Under the pieces are notes generated by a model, which was not told the DNA's origin, did not search any database, and saw only the letters and a program-made list of their open reading frames with translations. Shown piece after piece: positions 18,054 through 27,592 of a stretch of DNA of 54,637 bases. Source of the DNA: Flavobacterium sp. (GTDB lineage: Bacteria > Bacteroidota > Bacteroidia > Flavobacteriales > Flavobacteriaceae); assembly GCA_023251135.1 (NCBI GenBank), contig JAHEZJ010000018.1, forward strand, positions 62,534-117,170, in the 5' to 3' direction. Position 1 is the first letter of the stretch, and each line of letters starts with the position of its first letter. A program made the position numbers and the translations under genes.

Positions 18054-18701
18054 TTTACTTCCGTAAGCAAGATCGCCTGCATCACCAAGTCCCGGAACAA
18101 TGTAGTTCTTCTCATTTAGCTTTTCGTCTAAAGCAGCTACCCATAAATGACAGTTTTCAGGAAGATTTTCCTCAAGAAAAGCAACACCCTCTGGCGCTGC
18201 GATAACTACTACAATATGAATCTCTTTTGGAGTTGCATTTTGAATTAGTTTTTCGTGAACTGCAACAATAGACTGACCTGTTGCCAGCATCGGATCGAGA
18301 AGTAAAACCGTTTTATCGTTTATATTTGAAACCGCTTGATATTCAACCCGGATTTCAAATTCGGCATCGTTATTTGGATGATACCTGCAGGCCGAAACAA
18401 AGCTGTTTTCGGCATGGTCAAAGTAATTTAGAAAACCATTATGCAACGGTAAACCAGCTCTTAGAATGGAGCATAAAACCAAATCACTTTCTATCTCGGT
18501 GGTTTCTTTAATGCCTAGCGGAGTTTGAATTTCGACATTTTTATATGCCAGATCCTTGCTCAGTTCATAAGCCATAATTTCGCCAATTCTTTCAATATTC
18601 CTTCGAAAACGCATACTGTCGTTTTGAACATTTACATTTCTGATTTGACCTAAAAAATGATTTAAGACGCTGTTGTTTTTGGAGATATAATGAATTTTCA
18701 T
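18048..18701 (-). CDS. upp: Uracil phosphoribosyltransferase
   Basis: This enzyme makes UMP from uracil and PRPP in pyrimidine salvage. The 217-residue protein shows the PRPP-binding loop LLLDPMLATGQSIV, the SILRAGLPLHNG segment, and the C-terminal uracil-binding NYIVPGLGDAGDLAYG. The N-terminal region lacks the longer extension of some family members but the catalytic core is complete. It converges on the DUF6427-like gene with a 6-nt overlap. Confidence 0.95.
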   Translation of the reverse strand: MKIHYISKNNSVLNHFLGQIRNVNVQNDSMRFRRNIERIGEIMAYELSKDLAYKNVEIQTPLGIKETTEIESDLVLCSILRAGLPLHNGFLNYFDHAENSFVSACRYHPNNDAEFEIRVEYQAVSNINDKTVLLLDPMLATGQSIVAVHEKLIQNATPKEIHIVVVIAAPEGVAFLEENLPENCHLWVAALDEKLNEKNYIVPGLGDAGDLAYGSKL

Positions 18702-18784
18702 AATGAAATTTTAGAATTATGGATATATTGTAGTGCAATAACGAAAAATTAATCGTTTTCTTCACACCATAAAAGTATAAAAAG

Positions 18785-18792
18785 TATCTTTG
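18785..18792 (+). promoter_or_regulatory. Promoter -7 box for the DUF4254 gene
   Basis: TATCTTTG matches TAnnTTTG. It overlaps an in-frame GTG at 18792, so translation more likely starts at the ATG at 18813. Confidence 0.5.
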
Positions 18793-18812
18793 TGACTCTA
18801 ATAAATAAAGAC

Positions 18813-19418
18813 ATGTTTTCAAAATTAGCATATTCTGTTTTCGAACAAAGCATCAAAGATTATCACCAATTTGATAATGTTGATCAACCTATAAACAATC
18901 CTTACCCAAAGGATAAGTTTGAGCATTTATTGTATTTAAAAAACTGGATTGACACTGTTCAATGGCATTTTGAGGATATTATTCGTGATCCGCAAATTGA
19001 TCCGGTAGCAGCGTTGACGTTAAAAAGAAGAATCGATGCTTCAAACCAGGAGCGTACAGATATGGTTGAATACATTGACAGCTACTTTTTGCAAAAATAC
19101 AGTGATGTAAAAGTAAAAGATGGTGCAAAAATCAATTCTGAAAGTCCGGCATGGGCTTTTGATAGATTGTCTATTTTAGCTTTAAAAATTTATCACATGC
19201 ATGAAGAAGCCACTCGTGCTGAAGCTTCACAAGAACACAGAGATAAATGTCAGGAGAAATTAAACGTGCTTTTAGAGCAAAGAAGTGATTTGTCAACTGC
19301 AATTGATGATTTACTAACTGACATCGAAAATGGAGATAAATTCATGAAAGTGTACAAACAAATGAAAATGTACAATGACGATGAATTGAATCCAGTTTTA
19401 TACCAAAACAAAAAATAA
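18813..19418 (+). CDS. DUF4254 domain protein
   Basis: A 201-residue, largely helical protein starting MFSKLAYSVFEQSIKDYHQ. The conserved pieces LIYLKNWIDTVQWHFEDIIRDP-like (KNWIDTVQWHFEDIIRDPQI) and RRIDASNQERTDMVEYID fit the DUF4254 family, which is often encoded next to LPS heptosyltransferases. I chose the ATG at 18813 because the upstream in-frame GTG at 18792 lies in the -7 box. The next gene begins 1 nt after its stop, so they form an operon. A role in envelope glycan synthesis is suggested only by that linkage. Confidence 0.8.
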   Translation: MFSKLAYSVFEQSIKDYHQFDNVDQPINNPYPKDKFEHLLYLKNWIDTVQWHFEDIIRDPQIDPVAALTLKRRIDASNQERTDMVEYIDSYFLQKYSDVKVKDGAKINSESPAWAFDRLSILALKIYHMHEEATRAEASQEHRDKCQEKLNVLLEQRSDLSTAIDDLLTDIENGDKFMKVYKQMKMYNDDELNPVLYQNKK

Positions 19419-19419
19419 T

Positions 19420-20466
19420 TTGGCAGAGTTGTCCAATAGAATAAAGCATATAGCCGTCATGAGACTATCCGCAATGGGAGATGTCGCCATGACGGTTCCT
19501 GTTTTACGCACTTTTGTAAAACAGTATCCAACGGTTAAAATCACTGTAATATCGCGTCCGTTTTTTAAACCATTTTTTGATGGAATCCCAAATCTGGAGT
19601 TTTTTGCTTTTGATGAAAAAGAACGCCACAAAGGATTTGCAGGACTTTTGAGATTGTACACGGATATAAAAAAACTTAAAATTGATGCTTTTGCAGATCT
19701 TCATAACGTTCTGAGATCTAAAATTGTAAGTCTTCTTTTTGCTTTAAGCGGAAAAAAAAGAGCTACAGTTGATAAAGGCCGTGATGGTAAAAAAGAATTA
19801 ACACGCGCCGAGAATAAAATTTTTAAACAATTGCCAACCATGTTCGAAAGACACTCAAAAGTGTTTGAAAAACTTGGTTTTCCTTTAGATTTATCCAATC
19901 CGGAATATCCCGCAAAGGCAGAATTAAGTTCAGATATTTTAGAAATCATTGGCAACCAGAACCAAAAATTAATTGGGATTGCACCTTTTGCCCAATACGA
20001 TTCTAAAGTTTATCCGCAAGATCTGATGCAGGAAGTTATTGCTAAACTGGCTGAAAACAAAGCGTATAAAATTTTACTTTTTGGAGGAGGAAAGAAAGAA
20101 ATTGAAATTCTGGATTCCCTTTCAGAATCATTTGAAAATGTAATTAATATGGCTGGAAAAATTAAATTTCAGCAGGAATTACAACTTATCAGTAAGTTGG
20201 ACGTCATGCTTTCTATGGATTCCGGAAACGCCCATATCGCTGCAATGCTGGGAGTAAAAGTCATTACACTTTGGGGTGCTACACATCCATATGCGGGATT
20301 TTTACCGTTCGGACAAACCCTGGAAAATGCTTTGACTTCAGACAGAAATCAATATCCAAAATTGCCCACATCGGTTTATGGAAACAAAATCGTTGAAGGT
20401 TATGAAGGTGCTATGAGATCAATTTCTCCAAAAGATATAGTAGAGAAGATTCAGTTAAGCATATAA
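19420..20466 (+). CDS. Glycosyltransferase family 9 (heptosyltransferase-like)
   Basis: A 348-residue GT-B transferase of the ADP-heptose:LPS heptosyltransferase family. It has IAVMRLSAMGDVAMTVPVLR at the N-terminus, LIGIAPFAQYDSK (nucleotide-side loop), LLFGGGKKEIEIL and MLSMDSGNAHIAAMLGVKVITLWGATHPYAGF. It probably acts in LPS core assembly on the cytoplasmic face. The start is a TTG at 19420, one nt after the DUF4254 stop; the ATG at 19459 would remove the first beta strand, so I reject it. The 3' end overlaps the convergent gene at 20455. Confidence 0.88.
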   Translation: MAELSNRIKHIAVMRLSAMGDVAMTVPVLRTFVKQYPTVKITVISRPFFKPFFDGIPNLEFFAFDEKERHKGFAGLLRLYTDIKKLKIDAFADLHNVLRSKIVSLLFALSGKKRATVDKGRDGKKELTRAENKIFKQLPTMFERHSKVFEKLGFPLDLSNPEYPAKAELSSDILEIIGNQNQKLIGIAPFAQYDSKVYPQDLMQEVIAKLAENKAYKILLFGGGKKEIEILDSLSESFENVINMAGKIKFQQELQLISKLDVMLSMDSGNAHIAAMLGVKVITLWGATHPYAGFLPFGQTLENALTSDRNQYPKLPTSVYGNKIVEGYEGAMRSISPKDIVEKIQLSI

Positions 20467-20868
20467 TCCATTTAAATCATAGAGAAAATATCCGATGGTT
20501 TTCTTTTTGTTTTTATTGGCAACAATTACAACAAAATGATTTTCTTTTTCGGTAGAGAGCAAAATGTGCTCAAAATCTTCTGTTGAATTTCTGTAGATTT
20601 TATGCACCAGTTGAGATTCTTTAACTTTGCTCGATAGTATTTTGGCTGCTTTTAATTTGCTTATATAAGGCCAAATATTAAAAGTATTCTTATCAGAAGC
20701 CGTTATTTCGGTCATTTTACCAATCATTGTGGCACTATATTTCTCTTTGCTAAGTAATTTGGGACCTTTTTTATTCTGTTGTTTTTTAATGATAAAGTAG
20801 ATACAAAAAAGAGCTGTAATTACAAAAAGTGCTATAAATGATAAACGAAGGATGTGATGTATTGTCAT
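20455..20868 (-). CDS. Hypothetical single-pass membrane protein
   Basis: The 137-residue protein has one N-terminal membrane helix at about residues 6-27 (ILRLSFIALFVITALFCIYFII) followed by a basic linker and a soluble domain of about 100 residues. The soluble part is mixed alpha/beta with no known motif. I do not recognise a family. It converges on the GT9 gene with a 12-nt overlap and is separated from the next minus-strand gene by about 150 nt, so it is probably transcribed alone. Confidence 0.6.
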   Translation of the reverse strand: MTIHHILRLSFIALFVITALFCIYFIIKKQQNKKGPKLLSKEKYSATMIGKMTEITASDKNTFNIWPYISKLKAAKILSSKVKESQLVHKIYRNSTEDFEHILLSTEKENHFVVIVANKNKKKTIGYFLYDLNGLYA

Positions 20869-21017
20869 GATATTTAATATTTAAACGTGTTGACAAATTC
20901 GATTTAGCTCTACAAATCTCCGGAAGAACAGGAGATTGCGATTACTTTAATTTTACCCCTAATGTAATGAAAATTTAGCATTATTTTAGAAAAAAATCGG
21001 CTTTATTGTAATTGGTA

Positions 21018-21326
21018 TTATAGCCAAATCTTCTCATCCCGGCATCTGCCATAAATATAACTTTTTAGATTCGAAATCGTGGCTTGATAATTTGGTGCTT
21101 CATAACCAAACCGTTCGTGTTCCATTTGTTCTTTTTCTATAGCATCGCAGCCTTTTATAACTTCTTTGAGCATATCCAGCATGGCGAGTTCTTTGTTGTT
21201 TGTTTTCTGAAATTTAAATTCTATAAGTTCATCCTGAAGTTCTTCACAATATTCCACAAGTTTCTCAACCTCAGGTTCCTCTAAAAGATATTCTTTATTT
21301 TTAAAAATTTCCTGTACCGATTTCAT
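21018..21326 (-). CDS. Small hypothetical protein
   Basis: A 102-residue, charged and mostly helical protein (EVEKLVEYCEELQDELIEFKF) with no signal peptide or membrane segment. The C-terminus NYQATISNLKSYIYGRCRDEKIWL is distinctive but I do not recognise it. It lies between the small membrane protein gene and the ferredoxin-reductase gene, separated from the latter by a terminator at about 21381-21425, so it should have its own promoter; none was clearly seen. Confidence 0.6.
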   Translation of the reverse strand: MKSVQEIFKNKEYLLEEPEVEKLVEYCEELQDELIEFKFQKTNNKELAMLDMLKEVIKGCDAIEKEQMEHERFGYEAPNYQATISNLKSYIYGRCRDEKIWL

Positions 21327-21380
21327 AACGTAATTTTTTAAGTCTCAAATTCCAATTTTACAAAGATTACTAATAATTAT

Positions 21381-21425
21381 AAAACAAAAAAAATCCAAAT
21401 CCCAATTGTAAGTTTGGAATTTGGA
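21381..21425 (-). terminator. Terminator for the ferredoxin-reductase gene (minus strand)
   Basis: Arms at 21394-21405 and 21414-21425 pair at 11 of 12 positions. On the minus strand the stem is followed by a T-rich run, seen on the plus strand as the A-run at 21381-21393. Confidence 0.65.
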
Positions 21426-21453
21426 ATTTGAATATTTTTGGAGATTTTAACGA

Positions 21454-22506
21454 CTAAACATCATCATAATCTACATAAATAGACTCTGAAGTGGGATGCG
21501 CCTGACAGGTTAAAATTAAACCTGAAGCAATTTCCTTATCGGTTAAAATAGAGTTTTTAGTCATTTCAGCACTTCCTGAAGTTACACGAGCCAGACAGCT
21601 GCTGCAAATTCCACCCTGACAAGAGTAGGGAGCGTCAATTCCTTGTTTTAAAGCTGCGTCAAGAATCGTTTGTTTTTGAGACATTTCGAATGAAACTTCG
21701 TCATCATCTACCAAAACTGTAATTTTAGTATGTCCTTCTAATGAAGTATTTATTTTATTTTCCTGCGTAGAAGAAGTAAAAAGTTCAAACTTAATAGCCG
21801 ATTCTTTTACATTTTTCTCCTTCAGAATTCCCGAAACCGTATCGATCATTTCTTCCGGACCGCAAAGGAAAAATTTATCAAATTGCAGTTCTTTGTGTTT
21901 GTTATTCAGAACAAAATTTACCGCCGATTTGTCGATTCTGCCAAACAAAGCATTTTCGGCTTTGGCCTGACTGAAAACATAATGCACAAAAAAGCGGCCT
22001 ACATACTGCAATTGCAAATCGTGTAATTCCTGATAAAAAATAGTTTCGTCTGGAGTTTTATTTCCGTAAACCAATACAAATGAACTTTTTGGTTCACTTT
22101 TTAAAACCGATTTTATAATAGAAAGTACAGGAGTAATTCCGCTTCCTGCTACAAAAGCTGCATAGTTTTTTTGTCTTTCAGCATCCGGTTCAAAAGTAAA
22201 TTTTCCTTCCGGATGCCCCACTTCAAGAACATCCCCTGCCTTAAGTCTCGTATTGGCAAACTGAGAAAACAAACCATTTTTTACTGCTTTTACAGCAATT
22301 CGTAATTCACCGCTTTCCGGTGCAGAGCAAATCGAGTAAGCACGACGAATCTCTTGATTGTCAAGAGTTAATTTTAAATTTATGTATTGTCCGGCTATAA
22401 ATTTATAGTCGGGTTTTAGTTCTTCGGGAACATTAAAAAGAACAGAAACAGCATCGGCAGTTTCGCGCTTTACCTCTTTAATTATTAGTTTTAAGAATGA
22501 AGGCAT
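21454..22506 (-). CDS. PaaE-like ferredoxin-NADP reductase with C-terminal 2Fe-2S domain
   Basis: The 350-residue protein has three modules. First is an FAD-binding beta barrel with RAYS at 55-58. Second is an NAD(P)-binding domain with AGSGITPVLSI (about 120-130) and FLCGPEEMID. Third is a C-terminal plant-type ferredoxin domain with CQGGICSSC and a later TCQ, supplying the four cluster cysteines. It resembles PaaE, the reductase of phenylacetyl-CoA epoxidase, but no other paa oxygenase genes are nearby. It more likely acts as a general electron-transfer reductase for an unlinked oxygenase or desaturase. A -7 box TACTTTTG precedes it and a terminator follows. Confidence 0.85.
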   Translation of the reverse strand: MPSFLKLIIKEVKRETADAVSVLFNVPEELKPDYKFIAGQYINLKLTLDNQEIRRAYSICSAPESGELRIAVKAVKNGLFSQFANTRLKAGDVLEVGHPEGKFTFEPDAERQKNYAAFVAGSGITPVLSIIKSVLKSEPKSSFVLVYGNKTPDETIFYQELHDLQLQYVGRFFVHYVFSQAKAENALFGRIDKSAVNFVLNNKHKELQFDKFFLCGPEEMIDTVSGILKEKNVKESAIKFELFTSSTQENKINTSLEGHTKITVLVDDDEVSFEMSQKQTILDAALKQGIDAPYSCQGGICSSCLARVTSGSAEMTKNSILTDKEIASGLILTCQAHPTSESIYVDYDDV

Positions 22507-22522
22507 GGTTGTATTTTTTATG

Positions 22523-22530
22523 CAAAAGTA
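22523..22530 (-). promoter_or_regulatory. Promoter -7 box for the ferredoxin-reductase gene
   Basis: The minus strand reads TACTTTTG (TAnnTTTG), 17 nt before the ATG at 22506. Confidence 0.45.
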
Positions 22531-22593
22531 GCAAACGACGGTTAATTCACAGGTACTAAGTTATTATTTTTAACTTTTTTTGTAACGTTTTCT

Positions 22594-22601
22594 TACATTT
22601 G
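22594..22601 (+). promoter_or_regulatory. Promoter -7 box for the DUF5687 gene
   Basis: TACATTTG matches TAnnTTTG and lies 33 nt before the ATG at 22634. The nearest upstream TTG is only 11 nt away, too close for a normal -33 element. Confidence 0.4.
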
Positions 22602-22633
22602 ATCACATACTAAGAAATTCAAAACAAATAACC

Positions 22634-24094
22634 ATGATTAAAAAGTTTATTTATCTGGAATGGAAAGCCTTTGTTAGGTCTGCATCATTTGGCACAAGTG
22701 TCGTGATGAAAGTTTTAATAGGGTTTTTAATGGTCTACTTTTCCTTGCTTTTTGTTGGAGCAGGAGTAGGAGCATTTTATATACTGAAAAAAATGAAACT
22801 GGAACCATTAGTAACTGTCAATCAATTTTTGATTTATTATTTTCTTTTCGACCTTGTCATTCGTTTATTGATGCAGGCAATCCCGGTGCTGAACATTAAA
22901 CCTTTGTTGATTTTACCCTTCAAAAAAACAACCATCGTTCATTTTTCATTGGGCAAAACAGCTTTGTCTTTTTTTAACTGGGTTCACGCGCTCTTTTTTA
23001 TTCCTTTTTCAATTGTGCTAGTTCTGGAAGGTTACGATCCTTTGGGAGTTGTCTTTTGGTTTTTGGCAGCGTTCTCCTTAATCTATATCAACAATTTTTT
23101 GAATATTGTTTTAAGTAATATTGATAAGTTGTTCGTTGTTTTTGTCGGAGCAATTATTGTTTTAGCAACAGCGCAATATTATAAACTCTTTGATATTACC
23201 AGTTTTACAACGCCGGTTTTCCAGGGATTTTATGCGATGAAAGGATTGTTCTTGATTCCTGTTTTAATCTTAGTAGGACTTTACCTGTTCACATTCAAAT
23301 ACTTCAAGAATAATTTGTTCTTAGATGCCGGACTTTCTAAAAAAGAAGACATCGCTAAAACGGAGAATCTTTCCTGGCTGAATCAGTTTGGAACTTTAGG
23401 AACGTTTCTTAAAAACGACATCAAATTGATTAAGAGAAATAAAAGATCAAAAACGACCATACTAATGAGTTTTTTCTTTTTGTTCTACGGATTAATCTTT
23501 TTCGGAAACAAACAGCAGCCGGAAGTGATGAATATTTTTGCCGGAATATTTGTTTCAGGTGGATTTTTGTTTGTCTTTGGTCAGTTTGTACCTAGCTGGG
23601 ACAGTTCGTATTACCAACTAATGATGACCCAAAACATTCCGTATCGCGGATACATCACGTCAAAATGGTGGCTGATTGTAATTGCCACTTTTATATCGAC
23701 CATACTTTCTTCTTTCTACCTGTTCTTTGGATGGGAAATTTATTTAACCGTTGTTGTTGGGGCCGTTTATAACATAGGAGTCAATTCGCATCTGGTACTT
23801 TTGGGTGGTGCTTTCACAAAAACGCCAATCGATTTAAGTTCGGCAGGAGGTGCCTTTGGAGATAAAAAAGCATTTAATGTTAATGCCATGTTGTTAACCT
23901 TACCGAAGATATTATTGCCTTTAGGACTATATGCAATCGGACTTTATTTAGGAAACAAAACCATCGGATTAGCACTTGTAGCAGGTGCCGGAGTTTTAGG
24001 CTTTGTTTTTAAAGACAAGGTTTTTTCTCTAATTGAAAAAAGATATAAAGTAGAGAAATACAGCACAATAAGCGCTTATAAACAAAAAAACTAA
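22634..24094 (+). CDS. DUF5687 membrane protein, probable ABC exporter permease
   Basis: A 486-residue polytopic protein with about twelve hydrophobic helices, starting MIKKFIYLEWKAFVRSASFG as in the DUF5687 family. It has a central cytoplasmic region (FLKNDIKLIKRNKRSKTTIL) like the coupling segment of ABC-2-type permeases. The next gene, about 100 nt downstream, encodes a stand-alone ABC ATPase, so the two probably form an exporter in the inner membrane. The substrate is unknown. Confidence 0.8.
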   Translation: MIKKFIYLEWKAFVRSASFGTSVVMKVLIGFLMVYFSLLFVGAGVGAFYILKKMKLEPLVTVNQFLIYYFLFDLVIRLLMQAIPVLNIKPLLILPFKKTTIVHFSLGKTALSFFNWVHALFFIPFSIVLVLEGYDPLGVVFWFLAAFSLIYINNFLNIVLSNIDKLFVVFVGAIIVLATAQYYKLFDITSFTTPVFQGFYAMKGLFLIPVLILVGLYLFTFKYFKNNLFLDAGLSKKEDIAKTENLSWLNQFGTLGTFLKNDIKLIKRNKRSKTTILMSFFFLFYGLIFFGNKQQPEVMNIFAGIFVSGGFLFVFGQFVPSWDSSYYQLMMTQNIPYRGYITSKWWLIVIATFISTILSSFYLFFGWEIYLTVVVGAVYNIGVNSHLVLLGGAFTKTPIDLSSAGGAFGDKKAFNVNAMLLTLPKILLPLGLYAIGLYLGNKTIGLALVAGAGVLGFVFKDKVFSLIEKRYKVEKYSTISAYKQKN

Positions 24095-24193
24095 TACGTT
24101 AATTTGAAAATGTGCCAATTAGAGAATTGATCGCATATAATTGAAAATCAATTAAATTAACGATTAAACAAATCAACAATTAAACTATTAAAA

Positions 24194-24889
24194 ATGATAC
24201 AAGTAAATCAACTTTCAAAAAAATATAACGGAACAACGGTTTTAAATATTAACAACCTTGAAATTCCAAAAGGGCAAAGCTTTGGCTTAGTGGGAAACAA
24301 CGGAGCAGGAAAAACTACTTTTTTCAGTTTATTACTGGATCTGATTCAGCCTTCTACAGGGAATATAAAAAACAATGATATTCAGGTAAATACAAACGAA
24401 AACTGGAAATCTTTTACAGGATCTTTTTTAGATGAAAGCTTCCTGATTGGGTATTTGACTCCGGAAGAGTACTTTTATTTTATTGGAGATTTACGCCATC
24501 AGAATAAAGCAGATATTGATGCTTTGCTGCTGGAGCACGAAGAGTTTTTTAACGGAGAAATCTTGAACAACAAAAAATACCTTAGAGATTTATCTAAGGG
24601 AAACCAGAAGAAAGTGGGTATTATTGCAACACTTATTGGAAATCCTGAAGTTGTTATTCTGGATGAACCTTTTGCAAATTTAGATCCGACAACTGTGAGC
24701 CGATTAAAAAAGATCATTAAAGATCTGGCCGACAATCCAAATGTTACCGTGCTGGTTTCCAGCCATGATTTGCAGCATACAGTAGAGGTTTGTGATCGAA
24801 TTGTAGCCCTAAATAAAGGTGAAGTGGTGAAGGATATTCAGACTTCAGAAGAAACCTTACAAGAACTCGAATCGTTTTTTGCTGTATAA
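24194..24889 (+). CDS. ABC transporter ATP-binding protein
   Basis: A 231-residue ATPase with all nucleotide-binding elements: Walker A GNNGAGKTT (about 35-43), signature LSKGNQKKVG, Walker B VVILDEPFANLDP and the switch histidine in SSHDLQH. The signature is LSKGN rather than LSGGQ, common in ABC-2 exporters. It pairs with the DUF5687 membrane protein encoded upstream. A related AT-rich dispersed repeat lies in the intervening 99 nt. Confidence 0.92.
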   Translation: MIQVNQLSKKYNGTTVLNINNLEIPKGQSFGLVGNNGAGKTTFFSLLLDLIQPSTGNIKNNDIQVNTNENWKSFTGSFLDESFLIGYLTPEEYFYFIGDLRHQNKADIDALLLEHEEFFNGEILNNKKYLRDLSKGNQKKVGIIATLIGNPEVVILDEPFANLDPTTVSRLKKIIKDLADNPNVTVLVSSHDLQHTVEVCDRIVALNKGEVVKDIQTSEETLQELESFFAV

Positions 24890-24977
24890 GTTTCTATATT
24901 TCAAAAAGAAGCGTATTTTTACAAGTCAATATACTAAAAATCCTTTTTAGAAGTTAATTGATATAAACTCTTTTCTA

Positions 24978-27590
24978 TTGAAAAAGAATACTCTTAAATA
25001 TAGTTTTTTCGTCGTTTTTTTATTCTTTTTGATAGCCTGTTCTACCAAGAAAAATACTTTTTTGGCCAGAAATTCCCACGCGCTTAGTACAAAGTATAAC
25101 ATTTTGTATAATGGCGGAATTGGTCTTGACAAGGGATTAAAGGCCATTCAGGCCAACAATCAGGATAATTTCTGGAAAATGCTTCCGATCGAAAAAATGC
25201 AGATCGATGAGAATTTTTCGGAAGTAGAAAAAGCGAAGAATGCAGATTTTGAAAAAGCCGAGACCAAGGCCACAAAAGCCATTCAGAAGCACTCTATGAA
25301 CATTGGAGGAAGAGAGCGAAATTCACAAATTGACGAAGCCTATCTGATGCTTGGAAAGGCCAGATACTACGATCAGCGGTTTATTCCGGCTTTGGAGGCA
25401 TTCAACTATATTTTGTACAAATACCCTAACAGCAGTAATATTTACACGGCAAAAATCTGGCGTGAGAAAACCAATATGCGCTTAGGCAATGATGCTATTG
25501 TAGTAAAAAACATCAACCTGTTATTAAAAAATACAGATCTGAACAAACAGACTTTTTCGGATGCAAATGCTTTATTGGCAGAAGCCTATTTAAATTTAGA
25601 AGAAAAAGACAGTGCAGTTGCCAAACTTAAAATTGCCGAGAAATTTACCAAGATAAATGAAGACCGCGCACGGTACCGTTTTATCTTAGGGCAGATGTAT
25701 CAGGAAGCCGGAATAAGAGACAGTGCCTTTTATTATTATGACGGTGTGATCGATATGAATCGAAAAGCCGATCGAAAATACATGATGCACGCCTATGCCA
25801 AAAAGGCTCAGCTGTTTGATTATAAAAACGGAGATCAGGATTTGTTTATAGAAATGTACAATAAGTTACTGGCAGATCGTGAAAACAGACCCTATCTAGA
25901 TGTGTTATTTTATGAAATGGGAGTCTTTTTTGATAAAAATGAGGAGCAGCAGGATGCCTTATTTTTCTATAATAAGTCACTGGGAAGAAAATCAAAAGAC
26001 CCTTATTTGACTGCTTCGACCTATAGGAATATTGGGAATATGTATTTTAAGAACACCAATTATTCGGTGGCTGCTAAATACTACGACAGTACATTAGTAA
26101 AACTAGATCCTAAAACCAGAGAATTTGCTTTTATTCAAAAAAATAGAAAAAATCTGGACAACGTAATTAAATACGAAGCGATTGCAAAACGCAACGACAG
26201 TATCATTAAAGTTTACGGTTTGTCTCCGGCCAACAGAAAAAGTTATTTTAACGATTATATCGCAGCACTTAAAGAAAAAGATGAGGCGAAACGAATCTTA
26301 GAAGAAAAAGAAAAGGAAAAATTAGCCAATATTGATCGCAACACTAAGGCTGACGGAGGACCAACCGCTGTAAATCCACAAGCAGTAGGAGGGACTAATC
26401 CTGGAATAGGGGCGTTTAATCCGCCATCAGGAAATGAAACGGCAAGTACAAGTACTTTTTATTTTTACAATCCTACAACAGTTGCTTACGGAAAATTGCA
26501 ATTCAAGAAAGTATGGGGTAACCGAGTTTTAGATGGAAACTGGAGACTGTCAGCTGTGAAATCAGCTAATACTGCGGCCTTAAATGATACTTTAAATAAT
26601 AATGATGCAAACAAACTGAAAGACACCATTGTTATTGAAAAATATACTACTGATTTTTACGAAAAACAACTTCCTCAAACACAGGCTGCAATTGATAGCA
26701 TTGGTGTAGAGCGTAATTTTGCCTATTACCAATTGGGGCTGATCTACAAAGAGAAGTTTAAAGAATATGATCTGGCAAGCAATAAACTCGAACAATTGCT
26801 AAAAAACAAACCGGAAGAAAAACTGGTTTTGCCGGCGATGTATAATTTGTATAAAATATATCAAATTACTAACCCTGCACGCGCAGAGAGTATAAAATCG
26901 GATATCATAACCAACTACCCAAGTTCGCGATATGCACAAATCTTAAACAATACGAATGCAGGAGATTTGGCCTCACCGGATAAAGAATACCAAAAATGGT
27001 ACAAATTGTATGAGGAAGAACAGTTTGATACTGTCTTAGATAACATTGACAACCTGATTAATCAATATTCGGGGGATGAAATTGTTTCTAAGTATGAATT
27101 GTTAAAAGCCAATACTTTAGGTAAAGTAAATGGTTTGGCGGCTTATAAAAAAGGTTTAGAATCCGTTGCCGATAACTATCCGAACAGTGATGAAGGTAAA
27201 AATGCGCGTGAGATCTTAGAAAAGCAAATACCGGGCTTAGAAAAAATGGATTTTACTTCGGTCGATAGTAAAAACTGGAAAATTTTATATGTAATTCCTA
27301 ATAATGATTCTGTAACCCGTAAAAAGATTGAAGAAGCAATTAGAGTATTTTTGTTAGTTGAAAACTATGAGAGGTTAACAACTTCTTTTGATAAATACAA
27401 CAGAACCGAAAGTTTTGTGGTTATTCATGGTTTAAAATCAGAGGCTTACGCCAAAGATATTTCAGGAGTTTTTAGAGATGATAAAAAGTATAAAATATCA
27501 AATCCGGCAATTATTATCTCGAGTGATAATTACAAATTGGTTCAAATTAAAAAAAATCTCGAAACCTACTTAGCCCCAAAAACCCCATAA
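24978..27590 (+). CDS. sprE: Type IX secretion/gliding motility lipoprotein PorW/SprE
   Basis: The 870-residue protein begins with a lipoprotein signal (lipobox LIAC near residue 21) and NTFLARNSHALSTKYNILYNGG, the conserved N-terminus of SprE/PorW. TPR-like helical repeats follow across the body (for example DEAYLMLGKARYYDQRFIPAL and the DVLFYEMGVFFDKNEEQQDAL region). SprE/PorW is needed for type IX secretion and gliding in Bacteroidota and is anchored on the periplasmic side. The start is a TTG at 24978, which is required to include the signal peptide. The stop is 2 nt before the bactofilin start, so they are cotranscribed. Confidence 0.9.
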   Translation: MKKNTLKYSFFVVFLFFLIACSTKKNTFLARNSHALSTKYNILYNGGIGLDKGLKAIQANNQDNFWKMLPIEKMQIDENFSEVEKAKNADFEKAETKATKAIQKHSMNIGGRERNSQIDEAYLMLGKARYYDQRFIPALEAFNYILYKYPNSSNIYTAKIWREKTNMRLGNDAIVVKNINLLLKNTDLNKQTFSDANALLAEAYLNLEEKDSAVAKLKIAEKFTKINEDRARYRFILGQMYQEAGIRDSAFYYYDGVIDMNRKADRKYMMHAYAKKAQLFDYKNGDQDLFIEMYNKLLADRENRPYLDVLFYEMGVFFDKNEEQQDALFFYNKSLGRKSKDPYLTASTYRNIGNMYFKNTNYSVAAKYYDSTLVKLDPKTREFAFIQKNRKNLDNVIKYEAIAKRNDSIIKVYGLSPANRKSYFNDYIAALKEKDEAKRILEEKEKEKLANIDRNTKADGGPTAVNPQAVGGTNPGIGAFNPPSGNETASTSTFYFYNPTTVAYGKLQFKKVWGNRVLDGNWRLSAVKSANTAALNDTLNNNDANKLKDTIVIEKYTTDFYEKQLPQTQAAIDSIGVERNFAYYQLGLIYKEKFKEYDLASNKLEQLLKNKPEEKLVLPAMYNLYKIYQITNPARAESIKSDIITNYPSSRYAQILNNTNAGDLASPDKEYQKWYKLYEEEQFDTVLDNIDNLINQYSGDEIVSKYELLKANTLGKVNGLAAYKKGLESVADNYPNSDEGKNAREILEKQIPGLEKMDFTSVDSKNWKILYVIPNNDSVTRKKIEEAIRVFLLVENYERLTTSFDKYNRTESFVVIHGLKSEAYAKDISGVFRDDKKYKISNPAIIISSDNYKLVQIKKNLETYLAPKTP

Positions 27591-27592
27591 TC

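Noticed and set aside
20911-20937. Short hairpin AATCTCC/GGAGATT between the membrane protein and the 102-residue protein genes
   Set aside because: Only 7 bp with no T-run in either direction; too weak to call a terminator.
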